DNA from: Pseudomonas wadenswilerensis
GTDB lineage: Bacteria > Pseudomonadota > Gammaproteobacteria > Pseudomonadales > Pseudomonadaceae
Assembly: GCF_900497695.1 (NCBI RefSeq)
Contig: NZ_UIDD01000009.1
Location: forward strand, 1-64,000
Direction of reading: 5' to 3'
DNA length: 64,000 bases
The notes under the pieces are model-generated. The model saw nothing but the letters and a program-made list of their open reading frames with translations. It was not told the DNA's origin and searched no databases. Every line of letters begins with the position of its first letter. Position 1 is the stretch's first letter. The position numbers were made by a program, and so were the translations under genes. Shown here one piece after another: positions 50,621 to 58,771 of the stretch.

Positions 50621-51137
50621 TCAGTGGTTGCACTTGCTGTAATCGCGTGGGCGTCGGTACTCACGATCGCTCGAAGCAACGGACACCTCGCACAACCTGT
50701 TCCGATGGGTGGTGAAATACCGTGAGGCGAGCGCTGGCTTACCGCCGTACTTTCCTGGGCGGCGTCGATACCCTGTCTGAGAGCGCAGTCCTTCAAAACG
50801 CATCAGCCTCGCCACACGATGCCGACCACAATCTTCACCGATCTCGCGTAGATCGTCATGTATTTTGCGATAGCCATAAACGCCTCCGCTCTCCAGCCAT
50901 GAATGCTTGATCAAACCCAGCAGTCGCTGGTCGTCTTTGGCGCGTAGAGATTGCGGCTCAGACAACCAGGCGTAATAACCGCTGGGATGGACTTTCAGCG
51001 TCAGGCAAAGCCGTCGAATCGAATAGTCGCCCGCGCGCTGCTTGATAAAGGCGTACTTCAGCCGCACTCCTTGGCAAAGTACGCGGCGGCCTTTTTTAAG
51101 ATGTCTCGCTCTTCAGTGACGCGCTTGAGTTCTGCTC
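50621..51137 (-). mobile_element. truncated IS3-family element (OrfA end and OrfB start)
   Basis: The OrfA C-terminus (RVTEERDILKKAAAYFAKEC) contains the slippery run TTAAAAAAGG, and OrfB continues as MRLKYAFIKQRAGDYSIRRL, HPSGYYAWLSEPQS, SGGVYGYRKIHDDLREIGED and RRRPGKYGGKPALAS. It is lost before the DDE catalytic core, and both IS ends are missing. On its left (about 51138) it joins the 69-aa phage gene in the middle of its RLRLEAA motif, so the deletion postdates insertion there. Confidence 0.85.
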
Positions 51138-51277
51138 GCAGCCTCCAGGCGGAGCCGATCCACCTCGTCAGCAGGTCGTCCTTCATCAACGGCTTTCTGG
51201 TGGGCTCGGATGGCTTCGAGGGCTTGTCGTAAGAGGGGCTCTCCGGCCTCAGCCATTCCCAGGATCGTCCTCTTCAA
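51138..51277 (-). pseudogene. 69-aa phage-type protein, truncated (family copy 4)
   Basis: From TTG 51277 the frame reads KRTILGMAEAGEPLLRQALE, then AHQKAVDEGRPADEVDRLRL. It ends at EAA where the IS3 remnant begins. It is clearly the same family as 34116-34325 and 52588-52797. Confidence 0.65.
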
Positions 51278-51469
51278 CTTGAACACCTCTCCTGTCGGCT
51301 GGTACGGGGTGTAGGCGTCCGTAATGAGTCCATTTCTGGCGGTTAAGACGTACCCGTGCGCTGGTCATATCAAATGCAAATGGTTGATCAAGTCGAGTGC
51401 AAGCAGGTGATCAATTTAATTACCCAGCTGAACAAGTGGTGTTGCCCTTGTGTACACGAAAGCCGTTGC

Positions 51470-52195
51470 TTAAGTCTTGTCTGCCTCATCTGCAGCGGTT
51501 ATTGCCTGTTCAGCGACATACTGCTCATAGGAATCAGCCAGCATGTGAAAATATTTGAAAGAAAAGCGCAAGGTTTTCATTGAGATCTTGAACTCCTTGC
51601 CGTTTTCATACCCACCATTGTGCGTGTAAGAATTTCTGGCCTTTAATAGAGCCTTGTAATAACTAACCTCTTTGTCATGAGCCCCAGGGAGTGGCAACTC
51701 GAACAGGACGTTGCACAATCGCGTCACCTGCATTGGATCATGAAAGGTTTTCTTCTTCAACTTCATAATCAATTCATCACGGGAGCAATCGACCTTAAGT
51801 CCAAGATATGTCCTGTCGTATGGCTCAAGGTTATTCAAGTTCGACGCAGCCTTGGTCGCAAGAGCGTAGGACTGGCAGCACAGGAGAAGAAAGTCATGAA
51901 TCAGTCCCTCGTATGCCGAGACCAACCCTACAAGAAGAGTCCCACGTGAAAACCTGTCTTCTGGGTTATCGCTGAGCAAAGGGAACATCTTCTCCAGTGA
52001 TGCGATGCTTGACTTATAGCGTTCAAATATGGATGGTAATCCACCGACTACATCCCACCACGCGAAAGCTTTGTCATAAGCCGCACTTTGAATTTCCTCG
52101 AGCCTGAGAAGTTTCTGAATTTCTGTATCTAGAGCATCAAGCTCCCGCATTGACTCATCGATATCGAATTCGTCCTCAATGAATTCCTCTAGCAT
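51470..52195 (-). CDS. HEPN-like protein, possible RNase effector
   Basis: A 241-aa all-helical protein. Near residue 195 is ALLKARNSYTHNGGYENG, which fits the HEPN R-x4-6-H motif (RNSYTHN). LVSAYEGLIHDFLLLCC and an acidic N-terminus (EDEFDIDESMRELDALDTE) accompany it. The layout resembles MAE_28990/MAE_18760-type or RiboL-PSP HEPN proteins. It stands alone as an AT-rich cassette between 69-aa family copies. It could be a toxin or an abortive-infection RNase; no antitoxin is evident. Confidence 0.65.
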   Translation of the reverse strand: MLEEFIEDEFDIDESMRELDALDTEIQKLLRLEEIQSAAYDKAFAWWDVVGGLPSIFERYKSSIASLEKMFPLLSDNPEDRFSRGTLLVGLVSAYEGLIHDFLLLCCQSYALATKAASNLNNLEPYDRTYLGLKVDCSRDELIMKLKKKTFHDPMQVTRLCNVLFELPLPGAHDKEVSYYKALLKARNSYTHNGGYENGKEFKISMKTLRFSFKYFHMLADSYEQYVAEQAITAADEADKT

Positions 52196-52587
52196 AGCTA
52201 TTACACCCTATCCATGAATTGCGTATATTTTATGTGATATAAAATTTGATGCAGGCCATTCAAGGCCTTAGTACGACCCAAAAGAGACATTTGGCCATCG
52301 CCCAGCATCATGAACGATCAAGTGATGAACAAGCCCCCCGTCCTGTCTGGTGTCCTTAAGGATGTGCGGCTGCTGAAGCGAGGCATCATCCCGGCTCAGA
52401 TCTCATTTCATTTATATCCCCGAGCCTAAAACTGTCCGCTATGGGTCGTTAGCGGTCAATCGTGAATTACTGCTTTCGCCTCTCAGCCATGCGGACAGCT
52501 GGTCAGCATCGATGAGAATCACTGGTCACCTGTAGGGCAACTTCCCACTTCATGCATGCAGGAGATCGGTCTGATGTAGGCCATCTG
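52196..52587. other. cassette-end region with a CCGCTATGGGTC repeat
   Basis: No gene is seen. CCGCTATGGGTC near 52436 followed by GTTAGCGGTCAATCG is a diverged cassette-end repeat, and GACCCAAAAGAGAC occurs near 52275. The region lies between the HEPN-like gene and a 69-aa family copy. Confidence 0.45.
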
Positions 52588-52797
52588 TTAATGACCTTTT
52601 TCTCCGGGCCCGCCAAGGGCGTTCAGCTGGTAGTCGGTGACCGCCTGGAAACGATGTTCAGCCATCAACCGAAGGCGCTCCAGCTCCGCTCCAACTACCC
52701 CCGCAGCCTGGGCTTGATGGTAGATCTTCAGCGCTTCCACAGCCTCGGTGTACAGAGGGTGGTCGGGCATGAGCACCTTGCTCAGATCTCTTTTCAC
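52588..52797 (-). CDS. 69-aa phage-type protein (family copy 5)
   Basis: A 69-aa charged helical protein (MKRDLSKVLMPDHPLYTEAV..., LERLRLMAEHRFQAVTDYQL, NALGGPGEKGH). It aligns end to end with the protein at 34116-34325 (TVT/VTDYQL, LGGP). It is intact, with GAAGAGA upstream. Function is unknown. Confidence 0.62.
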   Translation of the reverse strand: MKRDLSKVLMPDHPLYTEAVEALKIYHQAQAAGVVGAELERLRLMAEHRFQAVTDYQLNALGGPGEKGH

Positions 52798-52859
52798 GAT
52801 CTCTTCCTTTCGCCATGGCTATCCCGACACGACGCCATGCCACCAAGGCGTGTATTAGC

Positions 52860-53090
52860 CTACCACTGCTGATCCGCTTGGACAGAGTGGGCGTACATCA
52901 ATGCTTCATCCGCGAGCTCAAGCATGTCGGCCAAGGTTCCTGAATCGACGGCATGCATGTCACGTAGTGCGTATGCGTGATGCAGAAGCTCCCGGTGATG
53001 TTTCTTCGGCGAGTGGAGCAGTGCCTGGGTGTCGTTGAGCAGCTGCCGCCACTCTTGAATCGACATTACGGGCAGATTGCTGCCTGTCAT
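52860..53090 (-). CDS. small protein under a LexA box
   Basis: A 76-aa helical protein (MTGSNLPVMSIQEWRQLLND, HHRELLHHAYALRDMHAVDS, EALMYAHSVQADQQW). A LexA operator lies 18-33 bp upstream of ATG 53090. It could be a phage or SOS-associated accessory gene. No family is recognised. Confidence 0.6.
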   Translation of the reverse strand: MTGSNLPVMSIQEWRQLLNDTQALLHSPKKHHRELLHHAYALRDMHAVDSGTLADMLELADEALMYAHSVQADQQW

Positions 53091-53107
53091 GGCGGTATTC
53101 TCTATTG

Positions 53108-53123
53108 CTGTATGGGTATACAG
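53108..53123. promoter_or_regulatory. LexA (SOS) box
   Basis: CTGTATGGGTATACAG fits CTG-N10-CAG with a symmetric TAT...ATA core, immediately before the 76-aa minus-strand gene. Confidence 0.75.
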
Positions 53124-53365
53124 TATTCGGAAAATACCCGGCTGCATAGGTACTGCGGACGAAATGCGCCTCCGATGAGAACAGATCGGTCGCTGGAACC
53201 TGGTAGGTTTTCATTGGAAGTGGCGATGCCTCGCCCAAATGGAAAGATTGTTCCAGGTGACGCAACGCTACGCCGCAATGGGGAGTGTAGGGTCGAGATT
53301 TGTCACGCTTCGATGGCGTCGATTTCAACGTGTTATGTTCGGGCTATCACCCAAGGAGCGGAGTC

Positions 53366-53599
53366 ATGGATCAGATTACCCAACTCGACGACAGCATCGA
53401 GCGTTTGGCCCGTATCGCGGATGAGCTTGAACAGCAAGTAGCTCCGTGCCCCGCATCCCGATTGAGATTGATCACCTGGGTCACCGACTGGGTAGGCAGT
53501 CCGTCAAGGTTGGACGAGATTGAGCAGGGGTTGCCGAGCATCCCACAAAGCCTAGTTTCGGCTTACACAGCCTGGGTTCACACAAGCGATATGCGATAG
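53366..53599 (+). CDS. hypothetical protein (77 aa)
   Basis: A small protein (MDQITQLDDSIERLARIADE..., ASRLRLITWVTDWVGSPSRL) with a good ribosome site GGAGCGGAG before the ATG. An amphipathic helical start is followed by a Trp-rich middle. It is divergent from the LexA-controlled gene. Function is unknown. Confidence 0.5.
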   Translation: MDQITQLDDSIERLARIADELEQQVAPCPASRLRLITWVTDWVGSPSRLDEIEQGLPSIPQSLVSAYTAWVHTSDMR

Positions 53600-53781
53600 C
53601 CCTCGCCCCATACTATTCACGTCCTTTTCACATGCAGTATGGGAGCGTTAGCTATCCCTACGTGTGATAGATCTTGCCCGTCTAGCAGCGGGCTTTCTTT
53701 TGCCCGCAATAACCATTATCGCAAGAATCCGTGATCGCTGGCATCTGTGCACAGCGACCACCAGAGTGCTGATTTTGTCGT

Positions 53782-54072
53782 CTAGGCCACTTGTTTCACA
53801 GTAGGCCGCTGATCAGTAGCCAGGCGTCTTGCACACCCTACACCCCAGGCTAAAGCTCGGGTCATCGACTCACCCGGTAGAGAGTCGAAGGCTTCTTCGT
53901 GAAGGGCCATGCCACCGCCCGCGTACACACCGATGAACATTTGCGTCTGGCCGGTTCGGGAGAGCCTCACTTGGACGTCAATCGAGGTGCCGTCATCCAG
54001 TTCCTCGTCATGGCTCCGGTGATGAAGCACAGGATCCGCCCAAGCCCAAAAAACTTCACCGCGTATACGCAT
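53782..54072 (-). CDS. hypothetical protein (96 aa)
   Basis: A small protein (MRIRGEVFWAWADPVLHHRS, TGQTQMFIGVYAGGGMALHEEAFDSLPG, ARRLATDQRPTVKQ). The beta-rich start with a GGGMALHEEAF segment suggests a compact domain. It lies alone between phage-derived genes and mvaT. No family is recognised. Confidence 0.5.
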   Translation of the reverse strand: MRIRGEVFWAWADPVLHHRSHDEELDDGTSIDVQVRLSRTGQTQMFIGVYAGGGMALHEEAFDSLPGESMTRALAWGVGCARRLATDQRPTVKQVA

Positions 54073-54280
54073 TCCGCTCTCCTACGACTTTAGTCTTATA
54101 GTCAATCAACCATAGCGCGGGATGATGACGTTTCAACCCTCCAGGAGAGTGGCTGTCATAATTCAGACAACCGGCAGAAAATCCCTACAAAACAGAGTCC
54201 TATGTGCTCGCCACAGGTGCTGATGCACCATCAAGTGGGTCAGCAAACGCACCTGCCAACACCTGACAACACCACCATAG

Positions 54281-54304
54281 AAAAAGCCCCCATCAGGGGG
54301 CTTT
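54281..54304 (-). terminator. rho-independent terminator of mvaT
   Basis: AGCCCCC and GGGGGCT pair around ATCA, with AAAAA on the plus side giving a U run on the minus-strand transcript. It ends 23 bp beyond the mvaT stop. Confidence 0.85.
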
Positions 54305-54326
54305 AGCAGACTGCCGGTGGAACGTG

Positions 54327-54695
54327 TTACTGGGCAAGCCAGCCTTCCACCACGTCGCCGCCATACTGGGCTTTCCACTCCTTGAGCAGCTTGTGATTGC
54401 CGCCCTTGGTCTCGATGATCTCGCCGTTATGCGGATTCTTATACTGCTTAACCTGGCGCGCACGACGCGGGGCCTTTTCAGCTGCTGCAGGGGCGGCGGC
54501 ACGACGGTTGGCTTGAGGATCTAGGATGTTGATGATGTCGCGCAGGCTGTAGCCGTACTCAGCCAGCAAGTCACGCAGTTTGGTCTCAAATTGAATTTCT
54601 TTCTGCAGTTCAGAGCTGCCTTTCAGGGCTTCGAGCTCTGCGAGTTGAGCAGCCAGTTGTTGCTCAAGCTGTCGAAATTCAGCCAAACGGGACAT
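54327..54695 (-). CDS. mvaT: MvaT-family H-NS-like nucleoid protein
   Basis: A 122-aa xenogeneic silencer. The N-terminal coiled-coil dimerisation part (SRLAEFRQLEQQLAAQLAEL) is followed by a linker rich in Ala/Arg (RRAAAPAAAEKAPRRARQ) and the C-terminal DNA-binding end QYKNPHNGEIIETKGGNHKL with LLKEWKAQYGGDVVEGW. This is the MvaT/MvaU/TurB layout and normal length. It binds AT-rich DNA and may silence the surrounding AT-rich defence genes. Paralogue assignment among mvaT, mvaU and turB genes cannot be made from one copy. Confidence 0.88.
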   Translation of the reverse strand: MSRLAEFRQLEQQLAAQLAELEALKGSSELQKEIQFETKLRDLLAEYGYSLRDIINILDPQANRRAAAPAAAEKAPRRARQVKQYKNPHNGEIIETKGGNHKLLKEWKAQYGGDVVEGWLAQ

Positions 54696-54826
54696 GAATA
54701 AACCTCAAGTATGGTAGGAAACAGGCCTACATCTTAAACCATTTGAAGGCCATTTGATTCCGCCAGCTACCGCTTAATCGTTACCTGTGAGCAACAGAAA
54801 ATCGCGGCAGCTGGGACAACACCCGG

Positions 54827-57439
54827 TTACTTCCGGAAATCACTAAAGTAGGCTTGGCCGTTGTCAATCTTCTCCGACGCCTTCGGGAAGCTCTTCACAC
54901 CGCCCTTCGACTCGTCCAAGAACCAGTAGCAGTGCAGCTTTGCCCTGGTGATAGCCACATACGCAAGTCTCATAACTTCCTCTCCTTGCGCGTAATCGTA
55001 GGCCCTGGCTTCTCCATTCATTTCGAGCTTGGCCAAGGCATACGCTTGGTTACGCCAGTCGGAGGACGTCAACTGCTCACAGTCGCCCAGCATGAACACG
55101 GCATCGGCCTCGAGGCCCTTGGAGCCATGATAGGTCATGAGCCGAATATCGTCGGCACGCTCCTCCATCCTGGCTCTATACTTCAGATCGCGAACCAGTT
55201 CATCCGCTTCCTTCAGCGTGCTTCTTGACCGAGAAAGCACCATGATCTCGTGGCCCTGCTCGTAATGCTGCTCAACCAAGTTGACCAGTTGCTCATCATC
55301 CTTGTCCCAGAGCTGGACTGGATAATGCAAATCCTTCACGTCAGGATGCGCCGCTTCACCGTGCTTACCAGGGATACCGCGAGTGTGAGTCACGATGCTT
55401 TCAGCAGCATCAATTACCATCTGCTGAGATCTGAAATTCTGCTGCAGCTTGATATCGAGCGTTCTAGGCGATGGGAAATATTGCTTGAAATGCTGGAAGA
55501 ACTTGGGTGAGCTTCCTCTCCATCCGTAAATACTCTGCCAATCATCTCCGACTGCCATGAGAGATGGGAAGACCAAGCCTTCCGGAGAATGGAATTTTAG
55601 GCCACGATGCCGAAGCTCTCCTAGAACGCCACGCAACCAACTTATAGTGTTCGCTCCACAGTCCTGGAATTCGTCCACCAGAGTAACCATCTGGGCGTCC
55701 AATATATTACTCGGAATATTCTTGAAGTTTTCTTCGGCATGTTCGCTAAACATCGCGAACATTTTGTTAAAGGTGAAAATTGGCGCACTCTGTTTAGAGA
55801 GAAATTCCTCAAATGCCGGCCAGAAAATACCAAGCGCCTCAAAAAATTTGGCTTCTATAGCACCTTCCTTGAAGTTCATACCCTTGGTGGCCGCAGGCAC
55901 ATCCAGCCCAAGGTTTTCCAAGAAAGAGGCACAACTGTGAAACGCTGCCATGATCGGCGCGGGCTTGATATCCCCTCCGACCTGATAGCTAAACTTCGGT
56001 ACCCCTGAGACTTTTCCTCGCAAGGTCTCAAGAGAATGTAACGCGTCGGCGTAGCTGGTAAAATAGAGAACTCTCTTCGAGAAGAAGAGCTGGAAGAAAA
56101 TTCTCCGCATGTGCAGTGCCTGGGAAAGCTTGACCTGCTTTTTACCATCTTTAATTTTGATGGTGTCTGGCTCATTCGCGTCAAGCCCGAGCACTACGTA
56201 AGCATTTAAGTCTTTAGCATATCCATGGGCATGGAATGTCTTACCGCAGAGGGTGAGCGGGTGGAGTTTTTCGGTGATTTCTGGCAAAGGCCAGTGACCG
56301 GCCTTCCGCCACAGCGCCTCCACGGCCTCGCAGGCCTCAACATCCCGATCCGAACAAGCCTTGATGGCAAAGATGCGTTTAGCGTTCTCTGGATCCTCAG
56401 GGTTTAGGGGATCCCCTATACCGATACCATGCTCGAATAAGGCCAGGATCAGCTCTCGGAACCGCGTGTCAGTCTCGAAGAGATTTTGATAGCACCGATC
56501 CATCAAATCCAGCTGCCGCACGTTGAGTCGGATGTCCAGCACGTTCTCCGGCTCTTCGTCTTTGTCGGTTGCGTCTTCGCTTAGGAACTCAAATGCCTTG
56601 GCGCCCTGAAGCTGCGGCGACCACCTGAAGAAATCAAGAATGCGAGAGTGGAATGTCCGAACGAAGGATTTTCCCTTCTCTTCGTCCATTGGAATATCCC
56701 ACTTGGCAAACACCTTGACCACCTTAGAGATGAAGTCGAACCGGGAGTCACGCGTAAACGTTACGACGGTGATTTTCGACTCAGGTACTTTCAGATAGTG
56801 CTTCAGCACGAGAAGCCGCAAGACCATTGTGGTGGACTTGCCGCTGCCAGCGCCGGCAACGACGCAGGTGGATGGGGTTTTGGACAGGATCATTTCCCAC
56901 TGAGGGTCAGTGGGCTGTTGGTGTGCCGGCAGCTTTTCTTTGATGTCAGCGCGGATGCGTTGCTCAAGCTCCTCCGAAATGGGGAAGTCGAAGTGCTCAA
57001 ACAGGTTGGTGTCCACCCCTGGCGCAACATCCGTAGGTCGAACGCCCGGCTTCAAGTCCAGTACGAGCTGCCCCGCTTTATAACCGTTTTCATAACCTTT
57101 TTGCTTTCCGGCTTCATGGCCGTCAGCGAATCCATCCTCACGACCTTTAATGAGACCTTGGCCGTACCCTAACTCACGTCCCACCTGATGGCCTTCATCG
57201 CGACCTTCCTTACGGCCCAGCTTCTTACCTTCCTCGTGTCCAACCTCGTAGCCTGACGCCTTACCTGCCGTCCATGAGTTGGAGTCATGAGCCTTAATTT
57301 TTTCTAGCAGCCACCGGGCAAAGGTATGCACCTTTTTTTGCCATGTCCCATCCTTGGGGGTCAGTTGCTGATTCGATGGCACGCGCTTCTGCTTGCCCTG
57401 AGAAGCCGCTTCATTACCTGATTCATGTAGAGATCCCAC
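54827..57439 (-). CDS. UvrD/PcrA-like SF1 helicase with N-terminal repeat region
   Basis: An 870-aa helicase. Motif I is VVAGAGSGKSTTMVLRLL near residue 196, motif II is LVDEFQDCGANT, and motif III is VGDDWQSIYGWRGSSPKFF. Motifs V/VI appear as LMTYHGSKGLEADAVF and LAYVAITRAK. Residues 50-130 are an unusual array of G-x2-x-G-type repeats (GYEVGHEEGKKLGRKEGRDEG) seen in Yae1-like segments. The GTG start at 57439 follows AAAGG. It lies divergently beside hamA and is AT-rich like it, so it may belong to the same defence island. Function beyond DNA unwinding is unknown. Confidence 0.85.
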   Translation of the reverse strand: MGSLHESGNEAASQGKQKRVPSNQQLTPKDGTWQKKVHTFARWLLEKIKAHDSNSWTAGKASGYEVGHEEGKKLGRKEGRDEGHQVGRELGYGQGLIKGREDGFADGHEAGKQKGYENGYKAGQLVLDLKPGVRPTDVAPGVDTNLFEHFDFPISEELEQRIRADIKEKLPAHQQPTDPQWEMILSKTPSTCVVAGAGSGKSTTMVLRLLVLKHYLKVPESKITVVTFTRDSRFDFISKVVKVFAKWDIPMDEEKGKSFVRTFHSRILDFFRWSPQLQGAKAFEFLSEDATDKDEEPENVLDIRLNVRQLDLMDRCYQNLFETDTRFRELILALFEHGIGIGDPLNPEDPENAKRIFAIKACSDRDVEACEAVEALWRKAGHWPLPEITEKLHPLTLCGKTFHAHGYAKDLNAYVVLGLDANEPDTIKIKDGKKQVKLSQALHMRRIFFQLFFSKRVLYFTSYADALHSLETLRGKVSGVPKFSYQVGGDIKPAPIMAAFHSCASFLENLGLDVPAATKGMNFKEGAIEAKFFEALGIFWPAFEEFLSKQSAPIFTFNKMFAMFSEHAEENFKNIPSNILDAQMVTLVDEFQDCGANTISWLRGVLGELRHRGLKFHSPEGLVFPSLMAVGDDWQSIYGWRGSSPKFFQHFKQYFPSPRTLDIKLQQNFRSQQMVIDAAESIVTHTRGIPGKHGEAAHPDVKDLHYPVQLWDKDDEQLVNLVEQHYEQGHEIMVLSRSRSTLKEADELVRDLKYRARMEERADDIRLMTYHGSKGLEADAVFMLGDCEQLTSSDWRNQAYALAKLEMNGEARAYDYAQGEEVMRLAYVAITRAKLHCYWFLDESKGGVKSFPKASEKIDNGQAYFSDFRK

Positions 57440-57784
57440 TTGGTACCAACCTTTTACGATTTCCTATCAACCAAGCGGCAAGCCGCCTGCTGCACTGCAC
57501 TCAGCGCCCCGGCGGCGGCAATCAGCCCCTTGTTACTCAATCAACATTCAGCTTTAGGCTGCCGCGAGCCAGGGCCTCAATACCGAGGAAGGTAGCACGG
57601 GGCCATACCCTTTCTGCAAGCTATACAAGCCGAGGAAGGAGCTCCGCTTGAGGTGCCTAGCTTTGGCTTGGCACAGGAAGGGCTCTCAGCTCACCGTATC
57701 TAGTACGCCTGTCGTAGAAGCGGCACCAAGCGAAGCGGCTGTAGTATCATTCTGGCACTACGCAGCCATCCAGAAGGGATTCAG
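57440..57784. other. divergent promoter region between the SF1 helicase and hamA
   Basis: No gene is seen. It must carry the promoters of both units. GAGGAAGGTAGCAC and GAGGAAGGAGCTC near 57585 and 57630 are imperfect direct repeats. AAGGGATTCAG precedes the hamA ATG. Confidence 0.45.
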
Positions 57785-58771
57785 ATGCAAAAGCTGTTCG
57801 AGGGTATCACCTGGAGTGACTGCCTCACCGTCAAAACTGATTGGGTTGAGAACTTTTTTCATCGGATCCCTGAGGTTCTGGATCTCAAAGTCCGGGCACA
57901 CGCATTGTCCCTGAAATTTTCGGGGAACCGTCAAGAAAGCCTAGCTTTAGCAAAATATGTCGGAAATAGAATCGAGCATTATGTATTCGATAAAAACGAA
58001 CTGGATGAATACAGAGCTAGGGACGAAAACCCGTTCCCTATGGCATCTAGTTTTTTCGCAAATACCGATCCAGTGTTCGATGGAAAGTACGGCGAGCTAA
58101 TACTCTACCTGCTAGTCGAAGCCATTTTCGAAACTCCGATGGTATGCCACAAGCTGAGCTTGCTCACCAACGTGAAAGACCAAGTAAAAGGTGGCGATGG
58201 TATATTTTTTGGAGAACGGCACAACAACATATCTATATTAATCGGCGAATCTAAAATATATCAGGAGCTGGGCGGAGCGATTGGCAGCTCACTAGACTCA
58301 ATCGACAGATTCAACCAAAACTATCTACCAAGCTCCCTAGACCATGAGCTTTTCATCGCCCGATCTAATATTTCAAAAAACTTTACCCTTGACCAGGCAA
58401 AAGCTCTACTTAAAGCATTCCGCCCTGGGACAGAAGAATATCAAGCCTGCAACAAGATATTCCCAATACTCCTCATTTACGACGACAAGAAAATTGACAG
58501 TATTGAGGAGGAAGCGAGCAACAAAGATCACGCAGAAGAGCTTGTTGCTGAATGGATCAAAGAGCATGCCGCAGAAGCAGTCAAGAGCATAAGATCTAGG
58601 CTAGACAACAAATCAGAATTACGAAAGCTATTTCTCGAATTTTTCCTCATACCAATGAGCAGTGTTGAAGTTTTCAAAAAGACTCTTTTCAAACAAATTC
58701 ACGGCATTGAATTCAAAGAACCACCTAAGGATCCAAAGCCTAAGAAAGCAGCTAGGAAGGCCAGCAAATGA
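57785..58771 (+). CDS. hamA: Hachiman nuclease subunit HamA (DUF1837)
   Basis: A 328-aa protein of the HamA/DUF1837 family, the nuclease arm of the Hachiman anti-phage system. The C-terminal two-thirds carries a PD-(D/E)XK-like core: KGGDGIFFGERHNNISILIG then ESKIYQELGGA (E-x-K), followed by a helical tail (EHAAEAVKSIRSRLDNKS) and a Lys-rich end. It is coupled to hamB by a four-base overlap (ATGA). HamB is thought to sense DNA damage or phage DNA and release HamA for indiscriminate DNA cleavage. Confidence 0.88.
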   Translation: MQKLFEGITWSDCLTVKTDWVENFFHRIPEVLDLKVRAHALSLKFSGNRQESLALAKYVGNRIEHYVFDKNELDEYRARDENPFPMASSFFANTDPVFDGKYGELILYLLVEAIFETPMVCHKLSLLTNVKDQVKGGDGIFFGERHNNISILIGESKIYQELGGAIGSSLDSIDRFNQNYLPSSLDHELFIARSNISKNFTLDQAKALLKAFRPGTEEYQACNKIFPILLIYDDKKIDSIEEEASNKDHAEELVAEWIKEHAAEAVKSIRSRLDNKSELRKLFLEFFLIPMSSVEVFKKTLFKQIHGIEFKEPPKDPKPKKAARKASK

